Source: Antilocapra americana
Taxonomy: Eukaryota > Chordata > Mammalia > Artiodactyla > Antilocapridae
Reading direction: 5' to 3'
NCBI GenBank assembly: GCA_007570785.1
Contig: ML664159.1
Coordinates: 4,869,987 to 4,933,986, forward strand
Length of the DNA stretch: 64,000 nt
Shown in pieces: positions 12,031-22,476 of the stretch. The translations under genes were made by a program, and so were the position numbers. The number at the start of each line of letters is the position of its first letter. The stretch's first letter is position 1. The notes beneath the pieces were generated by a model. That model searched no databases. It saw nothing but the letters and a program-made list of their open reading frames with translations, and was not told where the DNA came from.

Positions 12031-14244
12031 TGTTCTTTACATTTTAAATCATTGTTTTCCCATATTCCTGCCTTTCAACTTCATATTTTAAACTCCTAGA
12101 GAGGAGAGACCATTTCTCCTGGTGGTTTGTATTTTATATGACATGTGTTTTACAAGGTGGCTTGTACTAGCTCATAATAACTGTGTAATAAATCTTTATC
12201 AAGTTTCTGAATGGAGTTTGCAATCCATAACAGAGGATGTGGAGTCCAAGGCAATGGTCAGGGCAAAGGGATTGATTGCTCATAGAGATGGAGATGTTTC
12301 CCAGCCGAGTTATTATTGTGAGCGGCTGGTGGGTAGGTCACAGTTATAGGACGGCTGCTTCAGGGTTGTGAGTTTGGGAGGCCACATCATTGTCAGCTGA
12401 GACCCTCTTAACTGGTATTTGAAAATACTCAGTTCCTTGAAGTAATTTTCCCCTCCAGTTGAGGCATTTCTGGTTGACATCTTCTAGGTTACTGAAGTCT
12501 CATGTTTTATTTGTTCAGGTTAGTTCCAAAACAGCTTATTTTGAGCACACCTCTTACCTAGGTTGTGAAAATTGAACTTAAGTAAATTGAGATATTTAAG
12601 TTTGCATTGTTGCAACAGATGTGGGATGACTTCTGCTTTGATGTTAGTGGCACTGTTCTTATATGAGCTTAAAGAATAAGGAGAAAACCCTTTACAGTTG
12701 TATTTAATGGTCTTCTTTCAAGACAACATCTGTGATGGTTTATGCTTCAGCACTTATGGTAAAGTGGAAATTACTTTGTTAAACTGATTTCTATCTTTCC
12801 CCCAAGCAACCCAACCTTCCATTTTGTCAGAGTTTAATTGTCTCCTTAACACTTTTCCGTGTTGATATTCCAAAACCTATTTTTTTCAGTTTCTCCTTGG
12901 CGCTCATATATTTATTGGAGTTAACCAAGCAGGTAAGTCCTATCTGATTCTTGACTTTGCTTTGCTCACCACACTGGAGTTTTAGTAAAATGATGTACTT
13001 AATCAGGTGTCAGTGTTTGGATAATAGATATTTCTGTGGTATCTTTTACTTTCTTTTGGTCAAGCCAATGTGTTGATTAATCTATGACATTAGATCACAA
13101 GATAGAAGCCGTCAGAATGAACCTTTTATATTTCTTTCTTGTTAATGGTTCCTGTCTAGATGTGTATGTCATTTGGAAAAGGATTAATGGCCACATTAGT
13201 ATCAACATTAGTTGTAAGACCAGTCACCTGAAGAGAGGTTTCTCTGCTGAGTCTCAGAATAAGCAGATAAAATTATAAATTCTAGTTCACATGGCTTTCT
13301 TGGTATTAACAAGTGCACATTTAATCATCTATTTCTTAAATTTGGCACTGTTTAAGGATCATGTACTGTTTGTTTCATTTTGTTATAATTAGAGTTTAAC
13401 TTGAAGAACTACATCCATGAAAAGAAAACTGATTACCAGTCACCAAGGTGCAGTTTTATGTTCTTGACTATGCAACCATCCTATCATCTCTTTTGTTGCC
13501 TAGAAAGCTGATTCATATTTTGTGTTCATAGATAATTTCAATGCTTTAATAATGTTTAGTGCTTTCTGATTTTAGCATATGATTTAAAATAAATTTAATT
13601 TATTAAATATTTAGGGTGCTTGAACCATTGTTTGTGTATCAGGAATTAGTAGTGTATCCCTGAAGGAGTAAATCAAGGCACAGAAGGAAAGTCTATGTGC
13701 TGTTTTAAAGTTAAGAAGAGATGCCTTTATAGCTTTCAAAAGTGTTTGAAAATTAAATGCTTGATTTATAAGGGCTGTGTACATACAGGGCTCAAATTAT
13801 TCATGTATCATTTGGAAAATGTAAAATGCTTAATGTTCTGACATTATGTGATAATTGCTGTTCTAATATATAGTGTCTCCTAAATCTTTCTGAGAGCGGG
13901 TAAGGGTGGCATTGATATACAGGAACACATGCTTTGCGTGCTAGTAAATCATTCTTCCATTGAGTTAAGGCCAAGGAGGGAGCAGTGAGTGGAACTTAAA
14001 GTGATATTACAGTATCTGGTACTGTTCTAATCGAGAAATATGTAGCAGTGCTAGTGAAAAATGAGTGGAAACACAAAAATCCACTAAGGAGAAAATGCAG
14101 TCAGAGATTTATCAATGATGCTTTTTGCAAGGTTTCCAAGAATCGTGATCATCAGTCAGTGGAGTTGCTTTTCAAGGTTGAGGCCATCTTAATTTTCTTT
14201 TTTGTGTTGGTGCCACTCTGACAACATGCTCTTTGGGGGTGCTT
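12031..14244. other. Unique sequence, no gene seen
   Basis: A 2.2-kb AT-rich stretch free of young repeats. I found no exon with acceptor, open frame and donor. Short frames at 12122-12349 and 13084-13278 show no family motifs. Confidence 0.45.
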
Positions 14245-14257
14245 ATTCATTAATGAG

Positions 14258-14464
14258 GCCTTCCCTGTTGGAGCAGTGGTAAAGAATCTACCTGTCAACG
14301 TAGGAGGTGCAGGTTCGACCCCTGCATCGGACGATCCCCTGAAGTAGGAAATGGCAACCACTCCAATATTCTTGCCTGGGAAATCCCATGGGCAGAGGAG
14401 CCTGGTGGGGTACAGTTGATGGGCTTGCAAAGAGTCAGGCATGACTGAATGCCTGAGCACACAC
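14258..14464 (+). mobile_element. Bov-tA SINE with 13-bp TSD
   Basis: Complete element: tRNA-Glu-like head with a well-preserved B-box (GGTTCGACCCC near 14312), Bov-A body, and BovB-like tail. Perfect 13-bp direct repeats ATTCATTAATGAG flank it at 14245-14257 and 14465-14477. It is transcriptionally a Pol III-type SINE remnant, not a functional tRNA gene. Confidence 0.95.
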
Positions 14465-14484
14465 ATTCATTAATGAGCTAGAGT

Positions 14485-14680
14485 CCTCCTGGCTCTATCA
14501 CTAGCTATCTGGGTGAACTTGAACACGTTGCTTCACCCTCGAAGTTTCCTTCATCTTCAGTTTCCATATAGCCATAGCTTACCTTGTAGGGTTAATATGA
14601 GTAAATGAGATAATTTGTGTCAAGCACCTCACCTGGGGCTTGGCACATGGTAATCACTTGATACTGCTGTTACCACCATT
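14485..14680 (+). repeat. MIR SINE
   Basis: MIR core order is visible: CACTAGCTATCTGGGTGAAC, then GTAGGGTTAATATGAGTAAA, then GGGGCTTGGCACATGG near 14637. It is diverged, as expected for a mammal-wide repeat. Confidence 0.75.
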
Positions 14681-15162
14681 TACCTTCTGCAGATACCTGC
14701 CCACAGTTATTTTAACAAAGACTGAAGGGGTACACGGTAAAATAGACTAGGAAAAGAATTAAGGAAGGACTACAAAATCAGTGATTTTATCCCACAATGC
14801 CAGTATAGCAAAATGGACCTCTCTGAGTAGGCATGAGGATGTGAAAGACTCGAACCAAATGTGTGTAGGAATTAGCTGACTAATTTCAATTCTTTCTGAG
14901 TTGTAGAAAGGTAGTTCCACCCAGTGTGCTTTTTTTGTTGGTTTGTTTTAAATGTACTCTGGCCTCTATTGGGGAACTCACTTTTGCCAGTGACAATATA
15001 GAGCTCAGTGCATGGTGGAAGGGGAAGTGTTCCTTAGTGACAATCACTCTCTTTTCTTTTCTGGAAATCAGAAGCCAAAGAGATGAGCAGTACATCTCAG
15101 TTTAGGAAGGTGATATATGAATGTATATTCAGGGTGTAGGGGTGAGAATTGAGAGCAGATAA
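14681..15162. other. Unique sequence, no gene seen
   Basis: No repeat or exon recognised. The minus-strand frame at 14886-15095 has no motif. Confidence 0.4.
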
Positions 15163-15174
15163 ATCAGGCTAGAT

Positions 15175-16310
15175 CAGTTCAGTTCAGTTGCTCAGTTGTG
15201 TCTGACTCTGAAACCTCATGGACTGCAGCACACCAGGCTTTCCTGTCCATTACCAACTTCTGGAGCTTACCCATACTCATATCCATTGAGTTGGTGATGC
15301 CATCCAACCATTTCATCCTCTGTCATCCCCTTCTCCTCCTGCCTTCAATCTTTTCTAGCATCAGGGTCTTTTCCAATGAGTCAGCTCTTTGCATCAGGTG
15401 GACAAAGTATTAGAGCTTCTGCTTCAGCGGTAGTCCTTCCAATGAATATTCAGGACCGATTTCCTTTAGGATGGACTGGTTTAATCTCCTTGCAGTCCAA
15501 GGGCTTCTCAAGAGTCTTCTCCAACACCACAATTCAAAAGCATCAATTCGTTGTGGCTCAGCTCTCTTTATAGTCCAACTCTCACATCCATATATGACTA
15601 CTGGAAAAATCATAGATTTGATTAGATAGACCTTTGTCAGCAACGTAAAGTCTCTGCTTTTTAATATGCTGTCTAGTTTGGTCATAGCTTTTCTTTCAAG
15701 GAGCAAGCGGCTTTTAATTTCATGGCTTCAGTTACTATCTGCAATGATTTTGGAGCCCCCCCAAAATAAAGTCTCTCACTGTTGCCATTGTTTCCCCATC
15801 TATTTGCCATGAAGCAATGGGACCAGATGCCACGATCTTAGTTTTTTGAATCTTGAGCTTTAAACCAGCTTTTTCACTCTCCTCTTTCATCAAGAGGCTC
15901 TATAGTTCCTCTTACTTTCTGCCATAAGGGTGGTGTCATCTGCATATCTGAGGTTATTGATATTTCTCTTGGCAATCTTGACTACAGCTTGCACTTCATC
16001 CAGCCCAGCATTTCGCATGATGTACTCTGCATATAAGTTGAATAAGCAAGGTGACAATATACAGCCTCGATGTGCTCCTTTCTCAATTTGGAACCAGTCT
16101 GTTGTTACATGTCCAGTTTTAACTGTTGCTTCTTGACCTGCATACAGATTTCTCAGGAGGCAGGTCAGGTGGTCTGGTATTCCTAGCTCTTGAAGAATTT
16201 TCCACAGTTTTTTGTGATCTACACAGTCAAAGGCTTTGGTGCGATCAATAAAGCAAGGGTAGATGTTTTTCTGGACTTCTCTTGCTTTTTCTATGATCCA
16301 GTGGATGAGT
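15175..16310 (-). mobile_element. 5'-truncated BovB LINE, antisense, with 12-bp TSD
   Basis: The 3' 1.14 kb of BovB in antisense: tail at 15175, C-terminal domain (open frame 15410-15706 minus strand, with CESWTIKRAE), and the RT palm with the YADD catalytic motif encoded at 15935-15946. It ends in the RT finger region near 16310. Perfect 12-bp direct repeats ATCAGGCTAGAT at 15163-15174 and 16311-16322 fix both ends. Several frameshifts and stops split the ORF. The right-hand end is a typical 5' truncation. Confidence 0.95.
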
Positions 16311-16322
16311 ATCAGGCTAGAT

Positions 16323-16714
16323 GGTCTATGTCAATATTAGGATGATGAGTTCATTAAACATCTTTAAGAGCCTACTCTGTAAGGAATATTTACCCTATTA
16401 CTTACAATATAGGAGAAAACCCATGTGGGAAATATCATGGATCCCTTGTTCTTGAGGATATTATCACCTAATGGCTATAGAGTCTGAGGGATTCCAAGAG
16501 AGAGGCCATCACACACACATGCAGAGACATACACACACATAGAGGAAATGACCTACATCTGTATGGGGAAGACCATGACACTACTCATGCCCATCTGGAT
16601 TTTTTTTGTCCTCCTTACCCCTTCCTTGTCCTTTGGGGAAGGATTGTTGAAGCCTTGGCTTACTGATCTGGACTATAGAGAGACCCCCAGTCTCCAGTGG
16701 AGGTAAAGTTACCA
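16323..16714. other. Unique sequence, no gene seen
   Basis: Contains imperfect AC-rich stretches at about 16510-16540. No exon or repeat recognised. Confidence 0.4.
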
Positions 16715-16919
16715 GTGAAAGTGAAGTCGCTCAATCGTGTCCAACTCTTTGTGATCCCATGGACTGTAGCCTACCAGGCTTCTCTGTCCATGGAATTTTC
16801 CAAGCAAGAGTATTGGAGTGGGTTGCCATTTCCTTCAGGGGATCTTCCTGACCCAGGGATTGAACCCAGGTCTCCCACATTGCAGGCAGACGCTTTACTG
16901 TTTGAGCCACCAGAGAAGC
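16715..16919 (-). mobile_element. Bov-tA SINE, antisense
   Basis: Starts GAAAGTGAAGTCGCTCAATC (BovB-like tail, reversed) and ends with the reversed tRNA-Glu head GAGCCACCAGAGAAGCC. The reversed B-box is visible at GGATTGAACCC. No clear TSD. Confidence 0.9.
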
Positions 16920-16936
16920 CAGTAGGTCTCCTAAAA

Positions 16937-17178
16937 CAGTGGCTCTCAAACTTGTTAGTCCTCAGGACCCATTTCCACTCTTAAAAATTATTGTGGACCT
17001 TAAAGAGCTTTTATGTGTTGTATCTATTAAAATTTACCGTGTTAGAAATTAAAATTTATTAATTCACTTAAAATATCAATAGCGCTAATCAATTCATACT
17101 TATTAACATTAATAGCAATTATTTTAAACAAAAAATACATTTTTCAAAACAAAATTAGAGTAGCATTTCCTTTTTTTA
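16937..17178 (+). mobile_element. hAT-type DNA transposon, left part
   Basis: Begins CAGTGGCTCTCAAAC, a hAT-style terminal repeat, and continues through ACTCTTAAAAATTATTGTGG and AAAGAGCTTTTATGTG. It is interrupted at about 17179 by an L1 3' end; the remainder resumes at 17661. Non-autonomous, no ORF. Confidence 0.7.
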
Positions 17179-17660
17179 ATGGAATATTACTCAGCCATTA
17201 AAAAGAATTCATTTGAATCAGTTCTACTGAGATGGATGAAACTGGAGCCTATTATACAGAGTGAAATAAGCCAGAAGGAAAAACAACAATACAGTATACT
17301 AACGTATATATATGGGATTTAGAAAGATGGTAATGAAAACCCTGTATGTGAGACAGCAAAAGAAACGCAGATGTATAGAAAAGTCTTTTGGACTCTATGG
17401 GAGAGGGCAAGGGTGGGATGATATGGGAGAATGCCACTGAAACATGTTAATCAGCATATGTGAAATCAATCTCCAGCCCAGGTTTGATGCTCAGGGCTGG
17501 TGCACCAGGATGACCCAGAGAGAGGGAATTGGGAGGGAGGTGGGAGGGGGGTTCTGGAAGGGGAACACATGTATACCCATGGCAGATTCATGTCAATGTA
17601 TGGCAAAACCAACACGATAATGTAAAGAAAATTTAAAAAAAAGAAATAAAAAAATAATAA
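17179..17660 (+). mobile_element. 5'-truncated L1, 3' end
   Basis: Starts within the ORF2 C-terminal codons (ATGGAATATTACTCAGCC) and includes the ORF2 stop, 3' UTR with G-rich tract, and A-rich tail. Here the last ORF2 codons end in a normal TAG after a TAT-ATA-TAT-GGG-ATT context, in contrast to the copy at 21.5 kb. It splits a hAT element. Confidence 0.92.
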
Positions 17661-17842
17661 ATCTCTTTAATATCTGAGTTAATAGAATACAACTGGGTTC
17701 TCAGATTGGCTTCAGGATTCAGTCCAGTGTGGTCTCACACATTCAGTTGTCTCTAGAAGGCTCCATTTTCCATTCGTGAGAGAACTGACCAAAAGGCAAG
17801 TGACAGCATAGTATTAGCGTGAAAATAGTGTCGGCCTGACAG
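17661..17842 (+). mobile_element. hAT-type DNA transposon, right part
   Basis: Resumes the hAT-like repeat (AATCTCTTTAATATCTGAG, TTCGTGAGAGAACTGACC, GTGAAAATAGTG). The right terminal repeat is absent, so the element is 3'-truncated or too diverged to see. Confidence 0.6.
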
Positions 17843-18002
17843 ACACCCTGCCCCCATGACTAAGGCTGGAAAGACACTCCTTTAGCTGATTTCAAGGAAG
17901 GAAGAAGGATGGCTATTACCTTGTAGGCTGGGGACCACCAGGAGGCTGGCAGTGTTGTCAGCACTTAGAAGTAAGGCCGTGGCTCTAGGACCACAGCCCT
18001 GA

Positions 18003-18170
18003 TTCTGCCACCTTCTTACAACTGTGTGACCTTGAAGTTACTTAACCCTTTTTGCCTGCTTTTTCATCTTTAAAATGGAGTTTGCGATAAGATCTGCCTC
18101 TAATGGCTGTTGAGAGTCTAAGTGAGATAAGGTAAGCAGAGTGTTTAGCTGGTCAGAAGTGCTCAATATT
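18003..18170 (+). repeat. MIR SINE
   Basis: Words in MIR order: TCTGCCACCTTCTTACAACT, GTGTGACCTTGAAGTTACTT, CATCTTTAAAATGGAGTTTG, TGGCTGTTGAGAGTCTAAGT. Diverged. Confidence 0.8.
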
Positions 18171-21012
18171 AGCTTTGTTTCTTTGGTGTTTATCACTGTT
18201 AAGGTGCCAATCCATTTCCACATCTAGCAAATGAGGCTGGTCTAGATGGTCTTAAAGATCTCGCACAGACCTAACATTTTGTGATTTTGCTCCGAAGCTT
18301 GCCTTTCCCACATTACAGAAGGGAAGTAGAAGTGGTGATGGTGTATACACTTCTAGTGGTAAGAAAAAGTACTTATTTTTCTGTTATTTTTGATAATTAG
18401 CCACCATTCCCTTTCCCCTTCTCCTGCTTATAAGTCTATTTAAAACTTTCAAGGACTTTAAGAATAAAACTTGTTGAAAAAATTGTTGTTTGCTTGGGAA
18501 AAATTAAATTTAGCCCTTTCAGTTGGAGCCACTATAGATAACAGAGCAAACAAAAATTTACAAATTTGTTTCCAGGTCCCATGGTGGTTTCAGGTCAAAG
18601 TAATAATAAGGTTTATCTCATGTCTAAATTTAATTGAAGGGTAAATGAAATGATGCTGAGAGATTTTGCTGACTCCGCACTTTACAAAAATATAGAGTAG
18701 GTAACAGACTTGTAGTGGAAGAGGAAAGTAAGGAGCCTGGATTCATGGACTGGGGCAGAAGAGAGAAAACAGGTGAAAAAGCATTTTGAAAAGGCGAATA
18801 TTAGACCTGTAGTTTGATTGAGGACCAAGATCAAAAGAAATCAATACAAATGTTTTGGTTTATTTTTTTCCCCTCCATTTTCACTTAAGTAGCAGTCTCT
18901 AATACAATGGAAAGCTGGCACAAAGCGTATTAGAAAGGAGGTAAGATGAATGGGCTCAGCAGTAATAGGAAGTATGGCACATGTTGCATGCTGCTTAGTT
19001 TAAATTTACTGGAGCCTTGCTACAGAGCCCTGAGGGGAGGCCTGAGGATTTGCATATGAAGGCTTTATTAAAAGGAGATACTTAGTGGATGTCTTGAGAA
19101 CATCATCGCTAAAGCACTATTGCTTGCTGATGGCTTGCAAGGATAGTACAATATAGCAAGGCTTGACTTTGGTGTGAAAATGTGATAGAATTCAAATCAC
19201 AGAAGTTTGTATCCATAGTAGGAAATAGCATCATGAATGGCAGTCATCATGGAATAATGCTAAAATTCTATACTTAGAGGTAACTGTCAGGATAGCAGCT
19301 TTAGAGTTTACAGATAGAATTGTTTACCTGATATGATATGATATCGGTAATTTTGATACTACTGACATTTCTAGAGGGATGCTTAATGTCGACTTTGCTA
19401 TCAAAAGCCATTTGATACAATAATGGAAAGCATGGGGTCTTGCAGGTGAGAAACGAGCTCAGGCTGAACCAGCAAACTGCTTCCGACAAAGACAGATATA
19501 TTTGTGCTCAAAGGAAAAGAATAATAGCTGTAATCAGATAGATTAGGAACTTACTGTGGTAATCACTGGAAATATGAATAATATTTTTCATTTTTCAAAA
19601 ATACATAGATCAGAAGGAGCTGAGCCTGGTTTGTTGCCATTTGCAACCTAAAAAAATTATCTCTTGACCTTATCCCCTATGGAACTAGAAGTCATCCACT
19701 TGCAGTTTGTTTCATCAATCAAAGCTGTTATCTGCCTGAGTCTTTCATCTATCCCAGGAAGTTTCAATATATGAAAAAAGCCCTAACATGGCAGATGAGC
19801 CCACATGCACATCATGGGCCCTTCTTTTTGCCCCGAGCAAATATGTTCCCGATTCTGGTCCCAGACGGGTCTACTGAACTGGAGACACTGCACCTCTGGT
19901 TGATGCTTCTGGAGAGCCAGGACATGGTTCTGTGGTTACCTGGTGCTATGGCAGGTTTGTGCCCTGGTGGCTGTGTCTGGGTTCAGGCATCCAGGCCGGG
20001 GGTCATTCAAACGGCCAGGAGGGATGACTGGTGAGAGCAGCAGGAACCACTTTTCCCTCTGAAAGACTGAGTGAGTTGACCTGTGCAGCAGACAGACTTC
20101 TGTTGATGCTGTTGGAAGGTGCCTGGCATTTTCTGGGCACATAGTAGGTGCTTAAGTAACAGTTTGATGGAAGTCCTCAGATGGTACAACAGAGCAGGAT
20201 GTGCCCATGTAATATAGTTCTCTGATGATTAATTCAGAGAAAAGGCTGGAAAATGATTTCTCTTTTCTGTTTACACATTAGGCAATCTGCTTCAGAAAGA
20301 AAATGATGACATTTAAATCCCATACTGTCTGTTCTTTGTAATAATTGGCACTTTAGCAAAACTCTGCTGAAATAGGAAGGGTTGGAAGGATGTTTACCTC
20401 CCTGAAACTGGTAGAGAGACATGAGAGAGGAGGGTTTCTGGTATTGACTTCAGCATGAATTTATGAAAATTACTTATTTCTTTGTCCTCATTTCTGATCT
20501 TTCAGAAATGAGATGCTTCCCTGTGGGAGATGTCACTAATGCTCAGCTCACCCCTATCTAGTTCTCTTTACCTTTCATATGTATGAGAGGTTTTTAGTTG
20601 TCAACCCATTTTACAGTGTGATGAGACCACGAGACCAGTATCGACCAATTGAGTTGTGGGCAGAAGTAATGTGTGCCCATTTCTCAAGGAGAGCATTCAG
20701 TTGCTAGCGGGAGAACTCTGGCTTTGTCTTGTCTATGCCTCTGCGACCAGAAATGTTCTGGATGGCAGAGCCTCTGTCCGTATCAGTGAGTGTCAATGAG
20801 GAGGTAAGGAGCAGAACGCTCCCCACGTTCACCTGTATCGGCATCAGTGCACACTCGCCATATAGTGTGAACACAGGTTGTTTCGGGTCTCTGGAGTATG
20901 AAGAGCAGTTGTCACCACGGCTAACTTAGTTTATTCTGAATGATACATGCCCATTATTTGATTCTTTAACTTGAGAATTATTTTATTAGTTTTCTTTTCT
21001 CAATACACAGGT
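18171..21012. other. Mostly unique sequence; L2/MIR tail near 20.1 kb
   Basis: No gene recognised. Positions 20113-20165 carry an L2/MIR-type tail (GGCACATAGTAGGTGCTTAA). The open frame at 19771-20034 (87 codons) lacks splice support and motifs. Confidence 0.45.
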
Positions 21013-21135
21013 GTCTGGTTCTCAGGTTTTAGAGTACATCGGAATCATATCCTGCTGGTTCAGTTTGCAGATTTCTGGGCCTTTTTGCCAGAGCATCAGA
21101 CCTCAGTATACCTGGCGAGAGCGGCAGGTATCTGC
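21013..21135 (+). mobile_element. MER5A-like hAT remnant
   Basis: Words in MER5A order: CTGGTTCTCAGGTTTTAGAG, CATCGGAATCATATCC, CAGATTTCTGGGCC, then GGTATCTGCATT. An L1 is inserted at its right end, duplicating AGGTATCTGC. Confidence 0.6.
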
Positions 21136-22407
21136 ATTATTTTTTTTAAATTAATTAATTTATTTTTTCCTTTACATTATCGTGTTGGTTTTGCCATACA
21201 TTGACATGAATCCACCATGGGTATACATGTGTTCCCCTCCAGAACCCCCCTCCCACTTCCCTCCTGGTTCCATCCCTCTGGGTCATCCCAGTGCCCTGAG
21301 CACCCTGTATCATGCATCAAACCTGGGCTGGCAATTGATTTCACATATGATAATTTACATGTTTCAATGCCATTCTCCCATATCATCCCACCCTTGCCCT
21401 CTCCCATAGAGTCTAAAAGACTGTTCTATAGATCTGCATCTCTTTTGCTGTCTCACATACAAGATTATCATTACCATCTTTCTAAATTCCATATATATAT
21501 GCATTAGTATACTGTATTGTTGTTTTTCCTTCTGGCTTACTTCACTCTGGATAATAGGCTCCAGTTTCGTCCACCTCAGTAGAACTGATTCAAATGTATT
21601 CTTTTTTATGGCTGAGTAATATTCCATTGTGTATATGTACCACAGCTTTCTTATCCATTCGTCTGCTGATGGACATCTATGTTGCTTCCATGTTCTGGTT
21701 ATTGTAAACAGTGCGGCGATGAACATTGGGATACACGTGTCTCTTTCAATTCTGATTTCCTCGGTGTGTATGCCCAGCAGTGGGATTGCTGGGTCATATG
21801 GCAGTTCTGCTTCCAGTTTTTTAAGGAATCTCCACACTGTTCTCCATAGTGGCTGTACTAGTTTGCATTCCCACCAACAGTGTAAGAGGGTTCCCTTTTC
21901 TCCACATCCTCTCCAGCATTTATTGCTTACAGACTTTAGGATGGCAGCCATTCTGACTGGTGTAAAGTGGTACCTCATTGTGGTTTGGATTTGCATTTCT
22001 CTGATAATGAGTGATGTGGAGCATCTTTTCATGTGTTTGTTAGCCATTTTTATGTCTTTGGAGAAATGTCTCTTGAGTTCTTTGGCCCACGTTTTGATTG
22101 GATTGTTTATTTTTCTGGAATTGAGCTGCAGGAGTTGCTTGTATATTTCTGAGATTAATTGTTTCTCCATTGCTTCATTGGCTATTATTTTCTCCCATTC
22201 TGAAGGCTGCCTTTTCACCTTGCTTTTAGTTTCCTTTGCTGTGCAGAAGCTTTTAATTTTAATTAGGTCCCATTTGTTTATTTGTGCTTTTATTTCCAAT
22301 ATTCTGGGAGGTGGGTCATAGAGGATCCTGCTTTTGTTTATGTCGAGAGTGTCTTGCCTATGTTTTCCTCTAGAAGTTTTATAGTTTCTGGTCTTATGTT
22401 TAGATCT
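21136..22407 (-). mobile_element. 5'-truncated young L1, antisense, with 10-bp TSD
   Basis: A 1.27-kb L1 with poly-T (reversed A-tail) at about 21140, 3' UTR, and the C-terminal third of ORF2. Direct repeats AGGTATCTGC at 21126-21135 and 22408-22417 bracket it. The 3' UTR matches the copies at 1-138 and 17179-17660. The coding part is unusually intact. Confidence 0.93.
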
Positions 22408-22476
22408 AGGTATCTGCTTTAAAGAAACAAAACAAACTGGGTTTTTGCATGATTCTGAATCAAGAGGGAAGACCAC
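21364..22476 (-). pseudogene. L1 ORF2 C-terminal open frame (370 codons)
   Basis: The longest open frame in the window. After about 25 flank-encoded residues, it reads the ORF2 C-terminal region: the [20 protein letters not shown] zinc-knuckle-like segment, [17 protein letters not shown], and [20 protein letters not shown]. It has no EN or RT catalytic domain, so it cannot act as a full ORF2p. An extra AT in the (AT)n stretch at about 21491-21501 shifts the frame past the usual stop and adds roughly 45 non-L1 residues. It is a retrotransposon fragment, not a host gene. Confidence 0.9.

Noticed and set aside
14258..14330. tRNA-Glu gene
   Set aside because: It is the tRNA-derived head of a Bov-tA SINE and continues directly into the SINE body. 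The same holds for the other Bov-tA and CHR copies.
21001..21125. Exon-like segment with ACACAG acceptor and CAG-GTATCT donor
   Set aside because: It follows the word order of a MER5A-like hAT remnant, and the GTATCTGC at its right end is the duplicated target site of the adjacent L1.
21629..22321. 230-codon plus-strand frame
   Set aside because: It is the antisense shadow of the L1 ORF2 C-terminal frame on the minus strand. Similar shadows occur at 56498-57196, 58775-59245 and 59943-60477 on the minus strand.
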